A DNA stretch of 51,728 bases from a virus. The notes beneath the pieces were generated by a model. That model searched no databases and had not been told where the DNA came from. It saw only the letters and a program-made list of their open reading frames with translations. Numbering within the stretch: the stretch's first letter is position 1; each line of letters opens with the position of its first letter. The translations under genes and the position numbers were made by a program. Shown here one piece after another: positions 1 through 8,664 of the stretch. The DNA lies in the IMG/VR virus record IMGVR_UViG_3300042326_001602, positions 1 to 51,728 of that record; one strand, given 5' to 3'.

Positions 1-273
1 TGCCGCAGGACACCAGCGTCCTCGACGACAAGGGTCGCATGCGCGTTGACATCGAGATGCGCCGCCTGAAGGGCCACCTCCAGACCATCCTCCGCCGTGA
101 CGTCAAGGATATCGGAACCGCTATTGCGGACGCCGATGCCAAGATCAACGGTCAGGACGCAGTTGCCGTCGTCGTGAAGTGCCAGTACGACAACGTCAAC
201 GGAAAGATCTACCGCAAGGACTTCCTCGTGAAGCCCCTCGCCGGCTGATCTGATACACTACCCAGACCCCACC
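1..273. repeat. Left copy of the terminal direct repeat
   Basis: Bases 1-273 match 51456-51728 throughout, with three substitutions: 125 (T here, C there), 161 (A here, G there) and 253 (A here, T there). The repeat covers the 3' part of the SSB-like gene and ends inside a CCCCACCAGC motif. The overlap closes the sequence into a circle of about 51,455 bp. Because the copies differ, this is either real terminal redundancy with drift or an assembly overlap drawn from a mixed population. Confidence 0.93.
3..248 (+). CDS. SSB-like protein, 3' fragment of the gene at 51182-51703
   Basis: The open frame enters from the left edge and ends with TGA at 246-248. Its residues are the C-terminal 81 of the 173-aa protein encoded at 51182-51703; the three base differences in the repeat leave the protein unchanged. 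It is partial only because the window cuts the circular genome inside this gene. See the full-length copy for function. Confidence 0.9.
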   Translation, partial: PQDTSVLDDKGRMRVDIEMRRLKGHLQTILRRDVKDIGTAIADADAKINGQDAVAVVVKCQYDNVNGKIYRKDFLVKPLAG

Positions 274-277
274 AGCC

Positions 278-309
278 GGGGGAGGGTTACCCGCAAGGTG
301 CCCTCCCCC
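278..309 (+). terminator. G/C hairpin after the SSB-like gene
   Basis: GGGGGAGGG (278-286) pairs perfectly with CCCTCCCCC (301-309) around a 14-nt loop, about 30 bp after the SSB-like stop codon. No T-run follows, so it is a weak intrinsic terminator or an mRNA-stabilising hairpin. It is the first of two tandem hairpins. Confidence 0.55.
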
Positions 310-327
310 TCATAGTCCCCCGGATAG

Positions 328-369
328 CCCCCTGGTTGCCCCGAACGACGGAGAGCGACCAGGGGGTTT
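328..369 (+). terminator. Intrinsic terminator-like hairpin
   Basis: CCCCCTGGTTG (328-338) pairs with CGACCAGGGGG (356-366), with one G-U pair in RNA, and TTTC follows. It lies between the SSB-like gene and the next gene at 396, so it probably ends the recombination transcript. Confidence 0.6.
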
Positions 370-379
370 CCGCGGGGGG

Positions 380-395
380 CCCGAAAGGAACACGC
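380..395 (+). promoter_or_regulatory. Conserved CGAAAGGA Shine-Dalgarno leader
   Basis: The leader CCCGAAAGGAACACGC sits directly before the GTG at 396. The same CGAAAGGA(A)CACG core precedes genes at 32306, 32903, 33340, 33536 and, in a looser form, 34751. It fixes the GTG start here. CC-GAAA-GG can form a mini-hairpin with a GNRA loop. Confidence 0.7.
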
Positions 396-833
396 GTGTA
401 CGAGACTCGGTTCGTCTATCAGCTGCCGATTGATGAGGCAGCCAACATCGCAAGCCAGGTAGCCAAGGTGTTGGAGGCAACCGAAGTTCATCCCGTAAGC
501 GTCAGCCTTGCAGTTGACGAAGACCGCGCCATCGCGACGATCATCTACCTCACGACTACGCCTGCCGAGAGCGACGACGTAATCAAGCAATGGCGTCGGA
601 TCAACAAGACCATTCAGGTCGAACGCAACCACAAGATCAACCCGGAGAAGTTCCGCAATATCGCCCTACTCGGGCTCGAGAACGGACAGCTCCGCAACAT
701 GTTTGCCAACGAGGTAGAGCGTCTGTGCCGCAAGGGCGTGGGCAGCAAGGGGATCCTTGACTACCTAACCGAGTGCGAAAGCATTGTGTCCCAGCTCAAG
801 GCGTACGTAGAATCTACACGTGCACCAGTCTGA
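396..833 (+). CDS. Hypothetical protein, 145 aa
   Basis: I do not recognise a family. The GTG at 396 is preferred over the upstream ATG at 336 because the conserved CGAAAGGAACACG leader ends just before it and 336 lies inside the terminator hairpin. The protein is soluble and mixed alpha/beta, with a Lys/Arg-rich middle (RRINKTIQVERNHKINPEKF) and a C-terminal helical part. It overlaps the next gene by 14 bp. On the circular map it follows the SSB-like gene and is the second-last gene of the rightward arm. Confidence 0.7.
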   Translation: MYETRFVYQLPIDEAANIASQVAKVLEATEVHPVSVSLAVDEDRAIATIIYLTTTPAESDDVIKQWRRINKTIQVERNHKINPEKFRNIALLGLENGQLRNMFANEVERLCRKGVGSKGILDYLTECESIVSQLKAYVESTRAPV

Positions 834-1266
834 ACACGGACTCTCTGCCGTCATCTCCCGACACTCCGGTGAACCCCTTTCCATCACCGGACCCTCCCCC
901 TTCACCGACACCACCGAACCCCTCCACGCCTACGCCGGCATCTACCGTGCACCCACAGGCTGGTGGGGCATCGTCGTGCACTGCCCACGAGGCACGCACC
1001 CCCAGCACGCGATCCAGCACTACGAGTCCACCGACACGCCCGTCACCTGGATCACGCCCCGTGCGAGCATCGGCCTCTACCGCATGCCGTCCAACGAGCT
1101 CGTCGTGTCCGCACGCATCCCCGTGCAGGCAATCGACGAGATGAAGGCGATCATCGGCGAGCAGTCAGGCGACGACTTTGCCGACACTCGCTTCGACCGC
1201 AGGCGCGTTCCCGCTGGCGTGCGATACCTACCCGGCAAGCAGATGCAGCTCTGGTTCTCGCTCTAG
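820..1266 (+). CDS. Hypothetical protein, 148 aa, last gene of the rightward arm
   Basis: No family is recognised. The start used is GTG at 820, inside the end of the previous gene; no clear ribosome-binding site is visible, so initiation may depend on coupling. The protein has aromatic-rich beta-like stretches (GIYRAPTGWWGIVVHC) and an acidic/basic C-terminal third. Its TAG stop overlaps the stop of the oppositely oriented 1249-aa gene by 4 bp, so the two arms converge without spacer. A GCTGGTGGGG copy at 959-968 is read here as Gly-Trp-Trp-Gly. Confidence 0.65.
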   Translation: MHQSEHGLSAVISRHSGEPLSITGPSPFTDTTEPLHAYAGIYRAPTGWWGIVVHCPRGTHPQHAIQHYESTDTPVTWITPRASIGLYRMPSNELVVSARIPVQAIDEMKAIIGEQSGDDFADTRFDRRRVPAGVRYLPGKQMQLWFSL

Positions 1267-4200
1267 CGATTGCCCCAGCGGTACATATCGCCCTGCTCCG
1301 TAGGCTGGCCGGGAACCCCACCAGCCATGAGCTGACCAGGTAGCGACTCAGCAATAGCCTGCTGGTACACATCTCGCGCAGTCTTGTCGATGCTCTCAAG
1401 CGTGCGGCCCACGACGCTCTCCTCGCGCAGCTTGATCGCCTGCTTCATCTGCTCCTGCGTCACGGTCAGCGGCAGGCCGAACCGCTTCTCGAAAGACACC
1501 TTGATCTTGCTGGCCGCGCTCATGTTGTTGCCGAGCACGGCGGCAATGTACTGCCGGCGACCCTCGCGGATTGCGTCGCGGTTCTTGAGGAGGAATTGGC
1601 TCAGCTCCTGCGGCTGGCTGAACCGACCCAGGTCCGCACCAAACGACCGAAGCACCACGTCGCTGGTGGGGAACTGCCCCATGAACCTGCCGTCCGCCTT
1701 GTACACGGGCACCATGCCGCTCTCCGCCTGCCGCCAGTCCGCATACGTCCGCTGAAGCCCCACCGCCTGCAGCGTCTCGCTCGGCCCCGCAGTGCCAAGC
1801 AGTCGGCTCACCGCCACGCCACCGGGCAGAACGCGGGGGATCAGATCGCCCAGGATTTCACTGTCCCCAGTACCTACATACTTCAGCGCCTGCCACCCAA
1901 GGTCAACCACGGGCGGTCGGTACAGCTGCGGCTCGTCGCCCTGCAGCGCCTCCTGTCCACCCACCAGGTCGGTGAAGCCAAGTCCAAGACCACGACTGAC
2001 ATCCGCGCCCAGCGTGCTCTTGAACATCTCGTACGCCACGGCGCTCACCGCCATCATGCGAGAGACGTCAATCAGCGTAGTCCCGAGCTTGCCGCTCACT
2101 TCTCGACCGGCAAAGGTGCGGGTCCCGCCCATCATCGCCGGAACCGTAGCCATGTTCGCAAACGACCGAAGGCCGTACTGCGCGAACTGACGGAACAGCG
2201 GCTCCCGTAGAACCGGAGCGTAGAACAGAGCAGGCCGGTTGATCGGGTTCGTTCCGAACTGGAACTGCTGAACCGCGTTAGCAGCGTCCATCTGCGCCCG
2301 CACAATGTCGTCCCCCACCATCCGTCCAGACTTCTGGTACGCGTTCAGCACGGCGTTTGCGGTCACCGTCCGGTTCAGCGTCTCGCTGAGCTGGAACGGC
2401 TTCATCATTGTCTCGAGCAGGCTGAACTTCGGCTTGCCGATGGAGGCGGAGGATCCGTATCCCGCCTTCTCGATCATGCTCCAGGTGCTGCCGATGTCGC
2501 CGATGCGGGTCATGTCGAGTTCGACATTCCCGAACTTGCGGCGGAAGTGCTTCTCCATCGCAGCCTGGATCTGCCCCTGCGTCGCACCCATGCCGAGCCG
2601 AGAGCGCTCAGCCAGGTACCCGCCGATCATGTTCAGGCTCTGGGCGTAGGCCTCGACCGTGTTCTTGAATCCCAGCTGGTGCACGCTCTGAAGCGGCTGC
2701 AGCAGGTTGATGAGCACGGTGCCTACGTTCAGGCCCATGTGGCTGGCGTACAGCTGGCGAGTGATCGACTGGAACGGACTGAACTCAAGGTCGGTCGAGT
2801 CGGTAGCCCACCGCCGCATGTCAGTCACAAACTTGCCCGCGTACCCACCCTTCGCCTCGACCTTCCGCATGAACTTGCTATCTGCAAGAGCCTGAGTCTG
2901 TCGCTTGATCAAGCCGGCAGCAGCAACGTGCGCCGCCCCGTCCACCGGCCGGATGCCGGCAATGGCCGGAAGGATGTGCTTGCGCCACAGCTCCGGGTAG
3001 TACTTGTCCTTCGGATCGGCCCGTGCCTCAACTTCAATGTCCGTATCGATTAGGTCGTACAGGGAGTACCCGCCAGCAGGCCGCTTCTCCGGAGCTACGC
3101 CCGACAGATCCCGGGTGCCGGCAGGGGCGCCCTCCTTGCTTCGGCCGGTGGGGCCAGGCAGACGAACGTCGGTCACGTTCGGGCCGTAGTCCTTCATAGT
3201 CACTCGCACCATCGGATCGCTCTCCGCGTCGTGCGCGAAGAACGCGTAGTCGCGAGAGACCGAGGTGATGTACTTGTCGGCAGCGACATCCGGAGCGACG
3301 CGCATGGTTCGGTAGAACCCCTGCTCGTCAATCGAGGTAAGGATGCGCTGCTTCTGGATCTCGATCAGCTGATCGAGCTCGGCCGTACCGCCGAAGTTGT
3401 CGGAGATGAACTGAAGATCACCCGGATCCCACGGCACCTCGTTCGTGCGCGTGCGCATCATGCCGCGGCCGGTGGGGTTGATCGGCTCCTTACCCGAGTT
3501 GTCCAGCTTGTTGGTGTACGGGTTGAACGCGATGCGCGAACCGTTCTTGTCCCGCGCCTCAAGTGTGTTGCGAGGCAGGTAGTAGGGATCCTCGAACCCG
3601 ACCGTCAGGGTGTCAACGACAATCTTCTCCAGTTCCTCCGCGCTTGCACCCATCTTGAAGTTCGACCCGCGCGAGCGCCTTCGAGCAGCCATCAAGCGCT
3701 CAGCCACCTCGTCCCCCAGCATGGCGCGAACCGCTTCTTCCCCACCAACCTCGAAGTTGCCGCTGCGGTTCAGGTACCCGGAGTTCTGGAGTGACTTGAT
3801 CTGGCTCCTCGCCAGACGCAGCACCTTCTTCTCGTCAATTACGAACCCACGACCGGCCGCATACGCAGCCTCGTCGCCGGCAAGAAGAACGCGCCCCTGC
3901 TCGTACAGCCTGCTCTCCGCAGCCTGAAACGACTTCAACCCAAACTTGCGCTCAACCTCTTCAAGGGAGCCGATGTCCCGAATGTAAGTCGGACGGTTAC
4001 GCCCCTCGAACTGGACGCGGGGTCCGCCCTCCAGCACGGAGTAGGAATCGACGCTGCCGTGTTCCGTAGGCCGATTCGGATCCACGCGCTTGCGGCCAAG
4101 ACCCATCTTCACGCTGATCTGCGTGCGCCCCTCTCGCATCAGGGTGCCGTACAGGTTCTTGTCCTCAGCTCGGCGACCAGGCAGACGGCGAAGAAGATCG

Positions 4201-5012
4201 ACATCCTCATCCTTCGTCACGTCAAGCGTGCGGTAATCGCCCTGCCTCTTCAGGCGCTTGACCTCGAAGAACTCAGCCTCAGGCACCTCAAGGAACTTGA
4301 TCTTGCGCTTGCCCTTCTCGTTCAGTTCCCCCACCAGCCGGATGTAGAACCGCTCGGGAATGACCTCGCCAACGACCTTCTCCGAACGGGGAGCATCAAA
4401 CCCAAGTCGACGGATCAGGTTGGCGCTGCGGATAAGACGCAGGTCTTTGGCCACCGCCGGATTCGGTGCATCATCGGGATCAAGGCTCTTCAGCTTGACG
4501 CCGTGGATCTGCTCGACCCGGCGAAGCAGGGAGTCCACCTCTCCGTCCATGATCTTCACCAGCATCTGCTGGGTGTCAGCCATGCGGGTAGCGCCTACCT
4601 GGGCCAGCGGAGCAGTACGCTTGCCGATCGACTCAGTAGCACCGCTCGTGAAGTGGAGCATCCGCAGCAACGGGAACGTCGCGGACCCAACCTGCCCAGC
4701 CCAGTGGCCCGCTTGGCCGCCCGCAAAGAACCTGCGACCAGCCGCAAGGTTCCGGGCAGCCGTGCCGTTTGCCCCCATCGTAAGCATCCCAAGCCACACA
4801 AACGGATTGGTGAAGACGTCAATGGCGAGATCCGAAACCGGATTACCGCCAAGACGTTCCTTCATCTTGCCGACAAACGACTCACGCTCAATGGGACTGA
4901 GAGATGCCGGATCAAACAGAACGCGACGCACCGAGTCGGTGGTCGCGATTCCGTTTGCCAGCTGCGTCAGGATGACGGCCGGCTTGTCGTAGGAGCGAAC
5001 CGGGTCAAACAC
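1263..5012 (-). CDS. Large internal virion/ejection-type protein, 1249 aa (putative)
   Basis: This is the longest gene and the last in the leftward structural operon. It starts with GTG behind a strong GGAGGTGACGG ribosome-binding site. The protein is largely helical, with a Lys/Arg-rich middle and a C-terminal half rich in amphipathic Ala/Gly/Met stretches (MGLNVGTVLINLLQPLQS; an ANMATVPAMMGG region). I see no transglycosylase or peptidase motif. By size and by its place after the nozzle-like and Gln-rich genes it resembles the T7 gp16-type protein that is ejected into the host envelope; that role is inferred from context only. It could also be another large virion-associated protein. Confidence 0.55.
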   Translation of the reverse strand: MFDPVRSYDKPAVILTQLANGIATTDSVRRVLFDPASLSPIERESFVGKMKERLGGNPVSDLAIDVFTNPFVWLGMLTMGANGTAARNLAAGRRFFAGGQAGHWAGQVGSATFPLLRMLHFTSGATESIGKRTAPLAQVGATRMADTQQMLVKIMDGEVDSLLRRVEQIHGVKLKSLDPDDAPNPAVAKDLRLIRSANLIRRLGFDAPRSEKVVGEVIPERFYIRLVGELNEKGKRKIKFLEVPEAEFFEVKRLKRQGDYRTLDVTKDEDVDLLRRLPGRRAEDKNLYGTLMREGRTQISVKMGLGRKRVDPNRPTEHGSVDSYSVLEGGPRVQFEGRNRPTYIRDIGSLEEVERKFGLKSFQAAESRLYEQGRVLLAGDEAAYAAGRGFVIDEKKVLRLARSQIKSLQNSGYLNRSGNFEVGGEEAVRAMLGDEVAERLMAARRRSRGSNFKMGASAEELEKIVVDTLTVGFEDPYYLPRNTLEARDKNGSRIAFNPYTNKLDNSGKEPINPTGRGMMRTRTNEVPWDPGDLQFISDNFGGTAELDQLIEIQKQRILTSIDEQGFYRTMRVAPDVAADKYITSVSRDYAFFAHDAESDPMVRVTMKDYGPNVTDVRLPGPTGRSKEGAPAGTRDLSGVAPEKRPAGGYSLYDLIDTDIEVEARADPKDKYYPELWRKHILPAIAGIRPVDGAAHVAAAGLIKRQTQALADSKFMRKVEAKGGYAGKFVTDMRRWATDSTDLEFSPFQSITRQLYASHMGLNVGTVLINLLQPLQSVHQLGFKNTVEAYAQSLNMIGGYLAERSRLGMGATQGQIQAAMEKHFRRKFGNVELDMTRIGDIGSTWSMIEKAGYGSSASIGKPKFSLLETMMKPFQLSETLNRTVTANAVLNAYQKSGRMVGDDIVRAQMDAANAVQQFQFGTNPINRPALFYAPVLREPLFRQFAQYGLRSFANMATVPAMMGGTRTFAGREVSGKLGTTLIDVSRMMAVSAVAYEMFKSTLGADVSRGLGLGFTDLVGGQEALQGDEPQLYRPPVVDLGWQALKYVGTGDSEILGDLIPRVLPGGVAVSRLLGTAGPSETLQAVGLQRTYADWRQAESGMVPVYKADGRFMGQFPTSDVVLRSFGADLGRFSQPQELSQFLLKNRDAIREGRRQYIAAVLGNNMSAASKIKVSFEKRFGLPLTVTQEQMKQAIKLREESVVGRTLESIDKTARDVYQQAIAESLPGQLMAGGVPGQPTEQGDMYRWGNR

Positions 5013-5026
5013 CCGTCACCTCCAAG

Positions 5027-5428
5027 TCACTTCAGTCGAGAACGGATGCGAACTGTGACCATTCCACGAAGGCCGCTTACAGTGCCGGTGTAGTCAAGGC
5101 CGAGATGCGTGCCAACGGGCAGGGAGTTCTCGGTGTTCACGATGGTTCCAGCAATCGCGCCGGTTGCAGCAAGAGAAATGGCGTTCGACACCGCGGTGCC
5201 AGTTGCGACGTTTCCTGCAGTCGGAGCAGTACCAGGAGCAATGGCCTTGAGGGTCACGGTAGCGCCGGCCGCTGCGGCCGAGACAGACACGGTGACAGAG
5301 TCAACCACCATGTTGCGGTCGCAGTAGAAGAGAAGTTCGTCAGCCGCGCTGGCGTCGTGGACGAAGTAGTTGATGACGCGGAAGTCGTCGGGGTAGTGCT
5401 CAACGGGAAGAACATTTTCGCCAGGCAT
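5027..5428 (-). CDS. Small beta-rich virion protein, 133 aa (putative)
   Basis: It starts with ATG behind AAGGAG. The first 40 residues contain aromatic/acidic patches (YPDDFRVINYFVHD). The rest is an Ala/Gly/Thr/Val-rich beta sequence typical of small phage surface domains, such as head-decoration or fibre-attached domains. It sits between the 1249-aa protein and a basic 267-aa protein within the leftward operon. No family is assigned. Confidence 0.6.
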   Translation of the reverse strand: MPGENVLPVEHYPDDFRVINYFVHDASAADELLFYCDRNMVVDSVTVSVSAAAAGATVTLKAIAPGTAPTAGNVATGTAVSNAISLAATGAIAGTIVNTENSLPVGTHLGLDYTGTVSGLRGMVTVRIRSRLK

Positions 5429-5452
5429 GAGAGTGCTCCTTGAGTGAACAGT

Positions 5453-6256
5453 TTAGCGGGAGAATCGGCCGTCCGACATGGCTCGACCGAGTTCGTTCAA
5501 CAAATCCTGGCGGGGAGACCCGCCAATGACAATGCCACCTTGCGGCAACCGTCGACCGGCTGCAACGGATGCGTAGAGATCCGGAGCCTGGTTCTGGAGA
5601 TTCATCAGGTTGCGCTGGATGGAGTCCTCGTAGGACGCAGCCTGAGCTTCCTGGGTCAGCCGGTTCATCCGGCCTTCCCGCTCGCTCTGCTCAAGGTCAT
5701 AGATTGCCTTGCGAAGAAGCTCAGTCTCATCTACCCCTGCCGCCTTGTATGCAGCCTTCTTGGCTGCCATTCCCCCAAGCAACCCCAGAGCGGCAACCCC
5801 ACCAGCCCTCAGTACGTTACGGGTAACAGCCTGCCGGCGAAGCGAACCAAACGCCTCGCGAGGCTTCATGCCCTTCTTGTACTTGAGCCCCCGCTTCTTT
5901 GCCAGCTCCTCGAGTTTCTTGGTGTACTGGACATCCCGCTCTTCGTTAGCCGCCTTCATCAAACGCCGCTGCTGCTCAAGCCGCATTCCCGCAAACCCTG
6001 GAGAGCCTTCCGCAGCGGGGCCCATTTCAGGACCTGCCGGCGTAGGACCGACCCGGCTTGAATGCTCGTAAGCCTCCGGAAACGGACCGTGAATCTTCCC
6101 CTTGGGGAACGGACCAACTCGGCGCGGGTGGGGGTAAGCCTTCGGATTTGCGCCAGCGCGAGGGTCAGCCTTCTTGCGGGAAGACGGCTTCTTTGTCGGC
6201 GGCTTCTTGCCGTCAAACAGAGTTGCACCCTTGGGGACAGGCTTTCTCTTAGCCAC
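5453..6256 (-). CDS. Basic virion-associated protein, 267 aa (putative)
   Basis: The start is GTG at 6256, overlapping the end of the upstream gene by 8 bp. The first ~85 residues are Lys/Pro/Arg/Gly-rich and likely disordered. A charged coiled-coil region follows, then a short hydrophobic Ala/Gly/Leu segment (VLRAGGVAALGLLGGMAAKK) and a helical Gln/Asn-rich C-terminal part. That short apolar stretch could insert in a membrane. The position among internal-virion-like genes suggests a minor capsid or ejected protein. Confidence 0.55.
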   Translation of the reverse strand: MAKRKPVPKGATLFDGKKPPTKKPSSRKKADPRAGANPKAYPHPRRVGPFPKGKIHGPFPEAYEHSSRVGPTPAGPEMGPAAEGSPGFAGMRLEQQRRLMKAANEERDVQYTKKLEELAKKRGLKYKKGMKPREAFGSLRRQAVTRNVLRAGGVAALGLLGGMAAKKAAYKAAGVDETELLRKAIYDLEQSEREGRMNRLTQEAQAASYEDSIQRNLMNLQNQAPDLYASVAAGRRLPQGGIVIGGSPRQDLLNELGRAMSDGRFSR

Positions 6257-6701
6257 TGATCATCTCCGCCATCTGAATGACCTCAAGGGGAGACAGCGTC
6301 CGCTGAGACTGAAGAGCCGCAATCCTTGCAGTCTGCCCTGCAAGGATCCGATCAAGTTCCTGATCTCCTACGCTGCGAGCGCGACGCGCACGATCCATCT
6401 TGTACGACACCTTCTCGAGCTCCGAGAGCATGTCGTCCTCGGCAATCAGATCAGTCAGGCTGCGGGGGCGCCCGGACATAAGGCCAGCCATATCGCCAGT
6501 GTCATTGCCCATCCCGCCACGCATCATCTTGCGCTGCTCGAACTCGTCTTGGATCTCGAGCTGCCGGCGCAGTATGCGCTCCTGGTCATCCTCGCTCGGC
6601 TGGCCCGCACCAAAATAAAATGGGACAGAACTAAGAATTCCAAGCCCGCCAAGAATAGATCCGGCAGCAGGACTAGCAAGTGCAGCAAGGAACCCTGGCA
6701 T
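6249..6701 (-). CDS. Small structural-operon protein, 150 aa
   Basis: It starts with ATG at 6701 and shares one base with the upstream gene's stop. The N-terminal 30 residues are hydrophobic and Gly/Ala-rich (ASPAAGSILGGLGILSS), followed by an acidic/basic helical body likely to form a coiled coil. It may be membrane-interacting or a small virion component. No family is recognised. Confidence 0.6.
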   Translation of the reverse strand: MPGFLAALASPAAGSILGGLGILSSVPFYFGAGQPSEDDQERILRRQLEIQDEFEQRKMMRGGMGNDTGDMAGLMSGRPRSLTDLIAEDDMLSELEKVSYKMDRARRARSVGDQELDRILAGQTARIAALQSQRTLSPLEVIQMAEMISG

Positions 6702-7033
6702 TATGCGTTCTCCGTGAACACGATTGCGTCTTCCGCCTCAGGCGAACCGATGCGCCCCACCTTGCCAACCCAGCTGGTGGGGGACTTCCGCTCGACGTAC
6801 ACCAGGACATCCGACTCGCGCCAGATCGGATCGTACCGCACTTCCCACAACCAGCGACGGATTCCCTTGGGCGTCAACTTGCTGAACTCACGGTCCAGCG
6901 CGACCACCGGCAAGAACCCCTTATCCCCCACCAACCCAAAGCCGTTCTCCACCTCGGGGGTGACAAGTCCGACGCCGTACTTGTGCGCCATGTCGCTCAG
7001 GAACCGGCTCATGACCTTCCAGTCCGCGATCAT
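6701..7033 (-). CDS. Hypothetical protein, 110 aa
   Basis: It starts with ATG at 7033, overlapping the upstream stop by one base. It is a compact soluble protein with several Trp residues and the C-terminal motif SPTSWVGKVGRI. A near-identical motif, NPTNWIGKVRESI, occurs in the 55-aa protein at 17342-17509, and both are encoded over the GNTGGTGGGG DNA motif. Function unknown; its operon place suggests a virion or assembly role. Confidence 0.6.
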   Translation of the reverse strand: MIADWKVMSRFLSDMAHKYGVGLVTPEVENGFGLVGDKGFLPVVALDREFSKLTPKGIRRWLWEVRYDPIWRESDVLVYVERKSPTSWVGKVGRIGSPEAEDAIVFTENA

Positions 7034-8664
7034 CAGTCGCCAGCCTCCGCCTTGCGCTCAGCAATCAGGCGAGCAAGCATGTCACCGGTCTCCCTGCTGC
7101 CGCGCCTACGAGCGGCCAGCATGCGAAGCGGACTCGTGCGCTCAGCCATGGCCTCTTCCTCGGCCAGGTCGCCAAGGCCGACCATGTCCTCGATCAGACC
7201 CTGTCGACCACGGGAGCGACGGTTAATCAGGTCCATGAGCTCGCCGCTCTGGTCACCCATGCCGGCAATGCCCATTGCCTCCTGAAGCCCGCTGAGCTGT
7301 CCGGTCTGCTTGAACGCACGAACGGCCTCAAGGCCAGCCTCGTACTCCGACAGGTCCATGCCCGGCAGGACGTTGGCTGCCTTGCGGAGCAGAGAACGCT
7401 GGATGTCAAACGCCTCGATTGCCTTCTTGATGCCGATGCTCTGAAGCGTCTGCTCCGGCTCTTCGGCCTGCATCTGAGTCCTGCGCGCAACAAGCTGGGC
7501 GTACTTCGACCCCTCTCCCCGATTCTCAAACGTCTCCGCCGCAGAGGCAAGGAGCATCTTCAAGGTAGACACGGGGACCTTTGCATCGGCCGCAAGCCTT
7601 GCAATCTCCGCCTTGTCCGCGCTGCCGGAGAGCGCCTTGTTCACGAGGTCGGCAGCACGAGCGGAGTCAAAGTCGCGAATGCCCATCTGCTCCAGCGCCC
7701 GAACGGTGCTGTTGGCGATGCGTCCCTTGAGGACATCGGTCATCTCGACCGCGTTCATCTCCCCACCAACCGCCATTGCAGAGGGAGTCTTGTACCAGGA
7801 GGCAGCCCCGAGCCGGCCGAAGCTGGTGGGGGACAGCTTCAGGAACTCAATGCCCGGTGCCTGTCCCGCATTCACCGCATCGCGGATAGAAGTGAAGTCG
7901 GGCGAGGCGGGGTTGAGGAAGTCAAGGCCACCGATCTGCTCGCCGTAGAACCTCTCGAACGCGCTGATGTTCGACTTGTTGCTCTCGTCGTCAAGCATCG
8001 CGGCGTACTGATTGGCAAACGCACGAGCGCGAGCCTGGCTCTGCTGCTCGACGCTCATCGTCCGGCTGAGGTTCTGCTCCGCACCGTTGATGATCCGCTC
8101 GACACCCTCACGGGTCTGTCCTTCCATTGACTGCTTGAGCGCAAGAGCCATGGAAGTCTTGGACTTTCGTCGGAGAAGATCACGCTCCTCAGCCATAAGA
8201 CCCGAGAGCACGTCAAGCATCCCGGCCTCGCGGGCATTCTCTGCCTGCACCCGGATGTTTTCGATTTCAAGGTCGTACTGCTGAATACGCGCAGCCTGCT
8301 GCTGCGAGAACTTCTGACTCGCCTCGCGCTGGGAATTGGCAAACTCCTGAGCCTTGGTCAGCTGCTCAAGCTCGAGCTCATTGCGGAATCGGTCACGAGC
8401 CATCTCGTGCTCGCGTCCAGCGGCGATGTCCTGCATGCCACGCTCAAACTGATAGCCAGACTGCGCCATGCGAGACTGGTCCATTGCCAGCTGCTGCTGG
8501 CGGTAGGCCTGCTCAGCGTCAAGAGCCTGCTGCTGCATGCCCATCTGCTGCATCTGGTTCATCTGCTGCAGACCCTGAGCACGGTTGAACTGCTCCTGGT
8601 TGATTAGGTCGGAGTAGGCCTGATGGCCTCCGGGGGTGATTGCGCTGCCAATCTGGCTTGCCAT
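7033..8664 (-). CDS. Gln-rich coiled-coil virion protein, 543 aa (putative internal protein)
   Basis: The N-terminal ~190 residues are Gln/Met/Glu/Arg-rich helical sequence with long predicted coiled coil. The rest is a helical domain with a Ser/Arg-rich C-terminus. It overlaps both neighbours by single bases (stop/start TAATG-type joins on the minus strand). Together with the 377-aa and 1249-aa proteins it makes a trio comparable in place and size order to the T7 internal core proteins gp14, gp15 and gp16. This is an inference from synteny, not from sequence similarity. Confidence 0.55.
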   Translation of the reverse strand: MASQIGSAITPGGHQAYSDLINQEQFNRAQGLQQMNQMQQMGMQQQALDAEQAYRQQQLAMDQSRMAQSGYQFERGMQDIAAGREHEMARDRFRNELELEQLTKAQEFANSQREASQKFSQQQAARIQQYDLEIENIRVQAENAREAGMLDVLSGLMAEERDLLRRKSKTSMALALKQSMEGQTREGVERIINGAEQNLSRTMSVEQQSQARARAFANQYAAMLDDESNKSNISAFERFYGEQIGGLDFLNPASPDFTSIRDAVNAGQAPGIEFLKLSPTSFGRLGAASWYKTPSAMAVGGEMNAVEMTDVLKGRIANSTVRALEQMGIRDFDSARAADLVNKALSGSADKAEIARLAADAKVPVSTLKMLLASAAETFENRGEGSKYAQLVARRTQMQAEEPEQTLQSIGIKKAIEAFDIQRSLLRKAANVLPGMDLSEYEAGLEAVRAFKQTGQLSGLQEAMGIAGMGDQSGELMDLINRRSRGRQGLIEDMVGLGDLAEEEAMAERTSPLRMLAARRRGSRETGDMLARLIAERKAEAGD

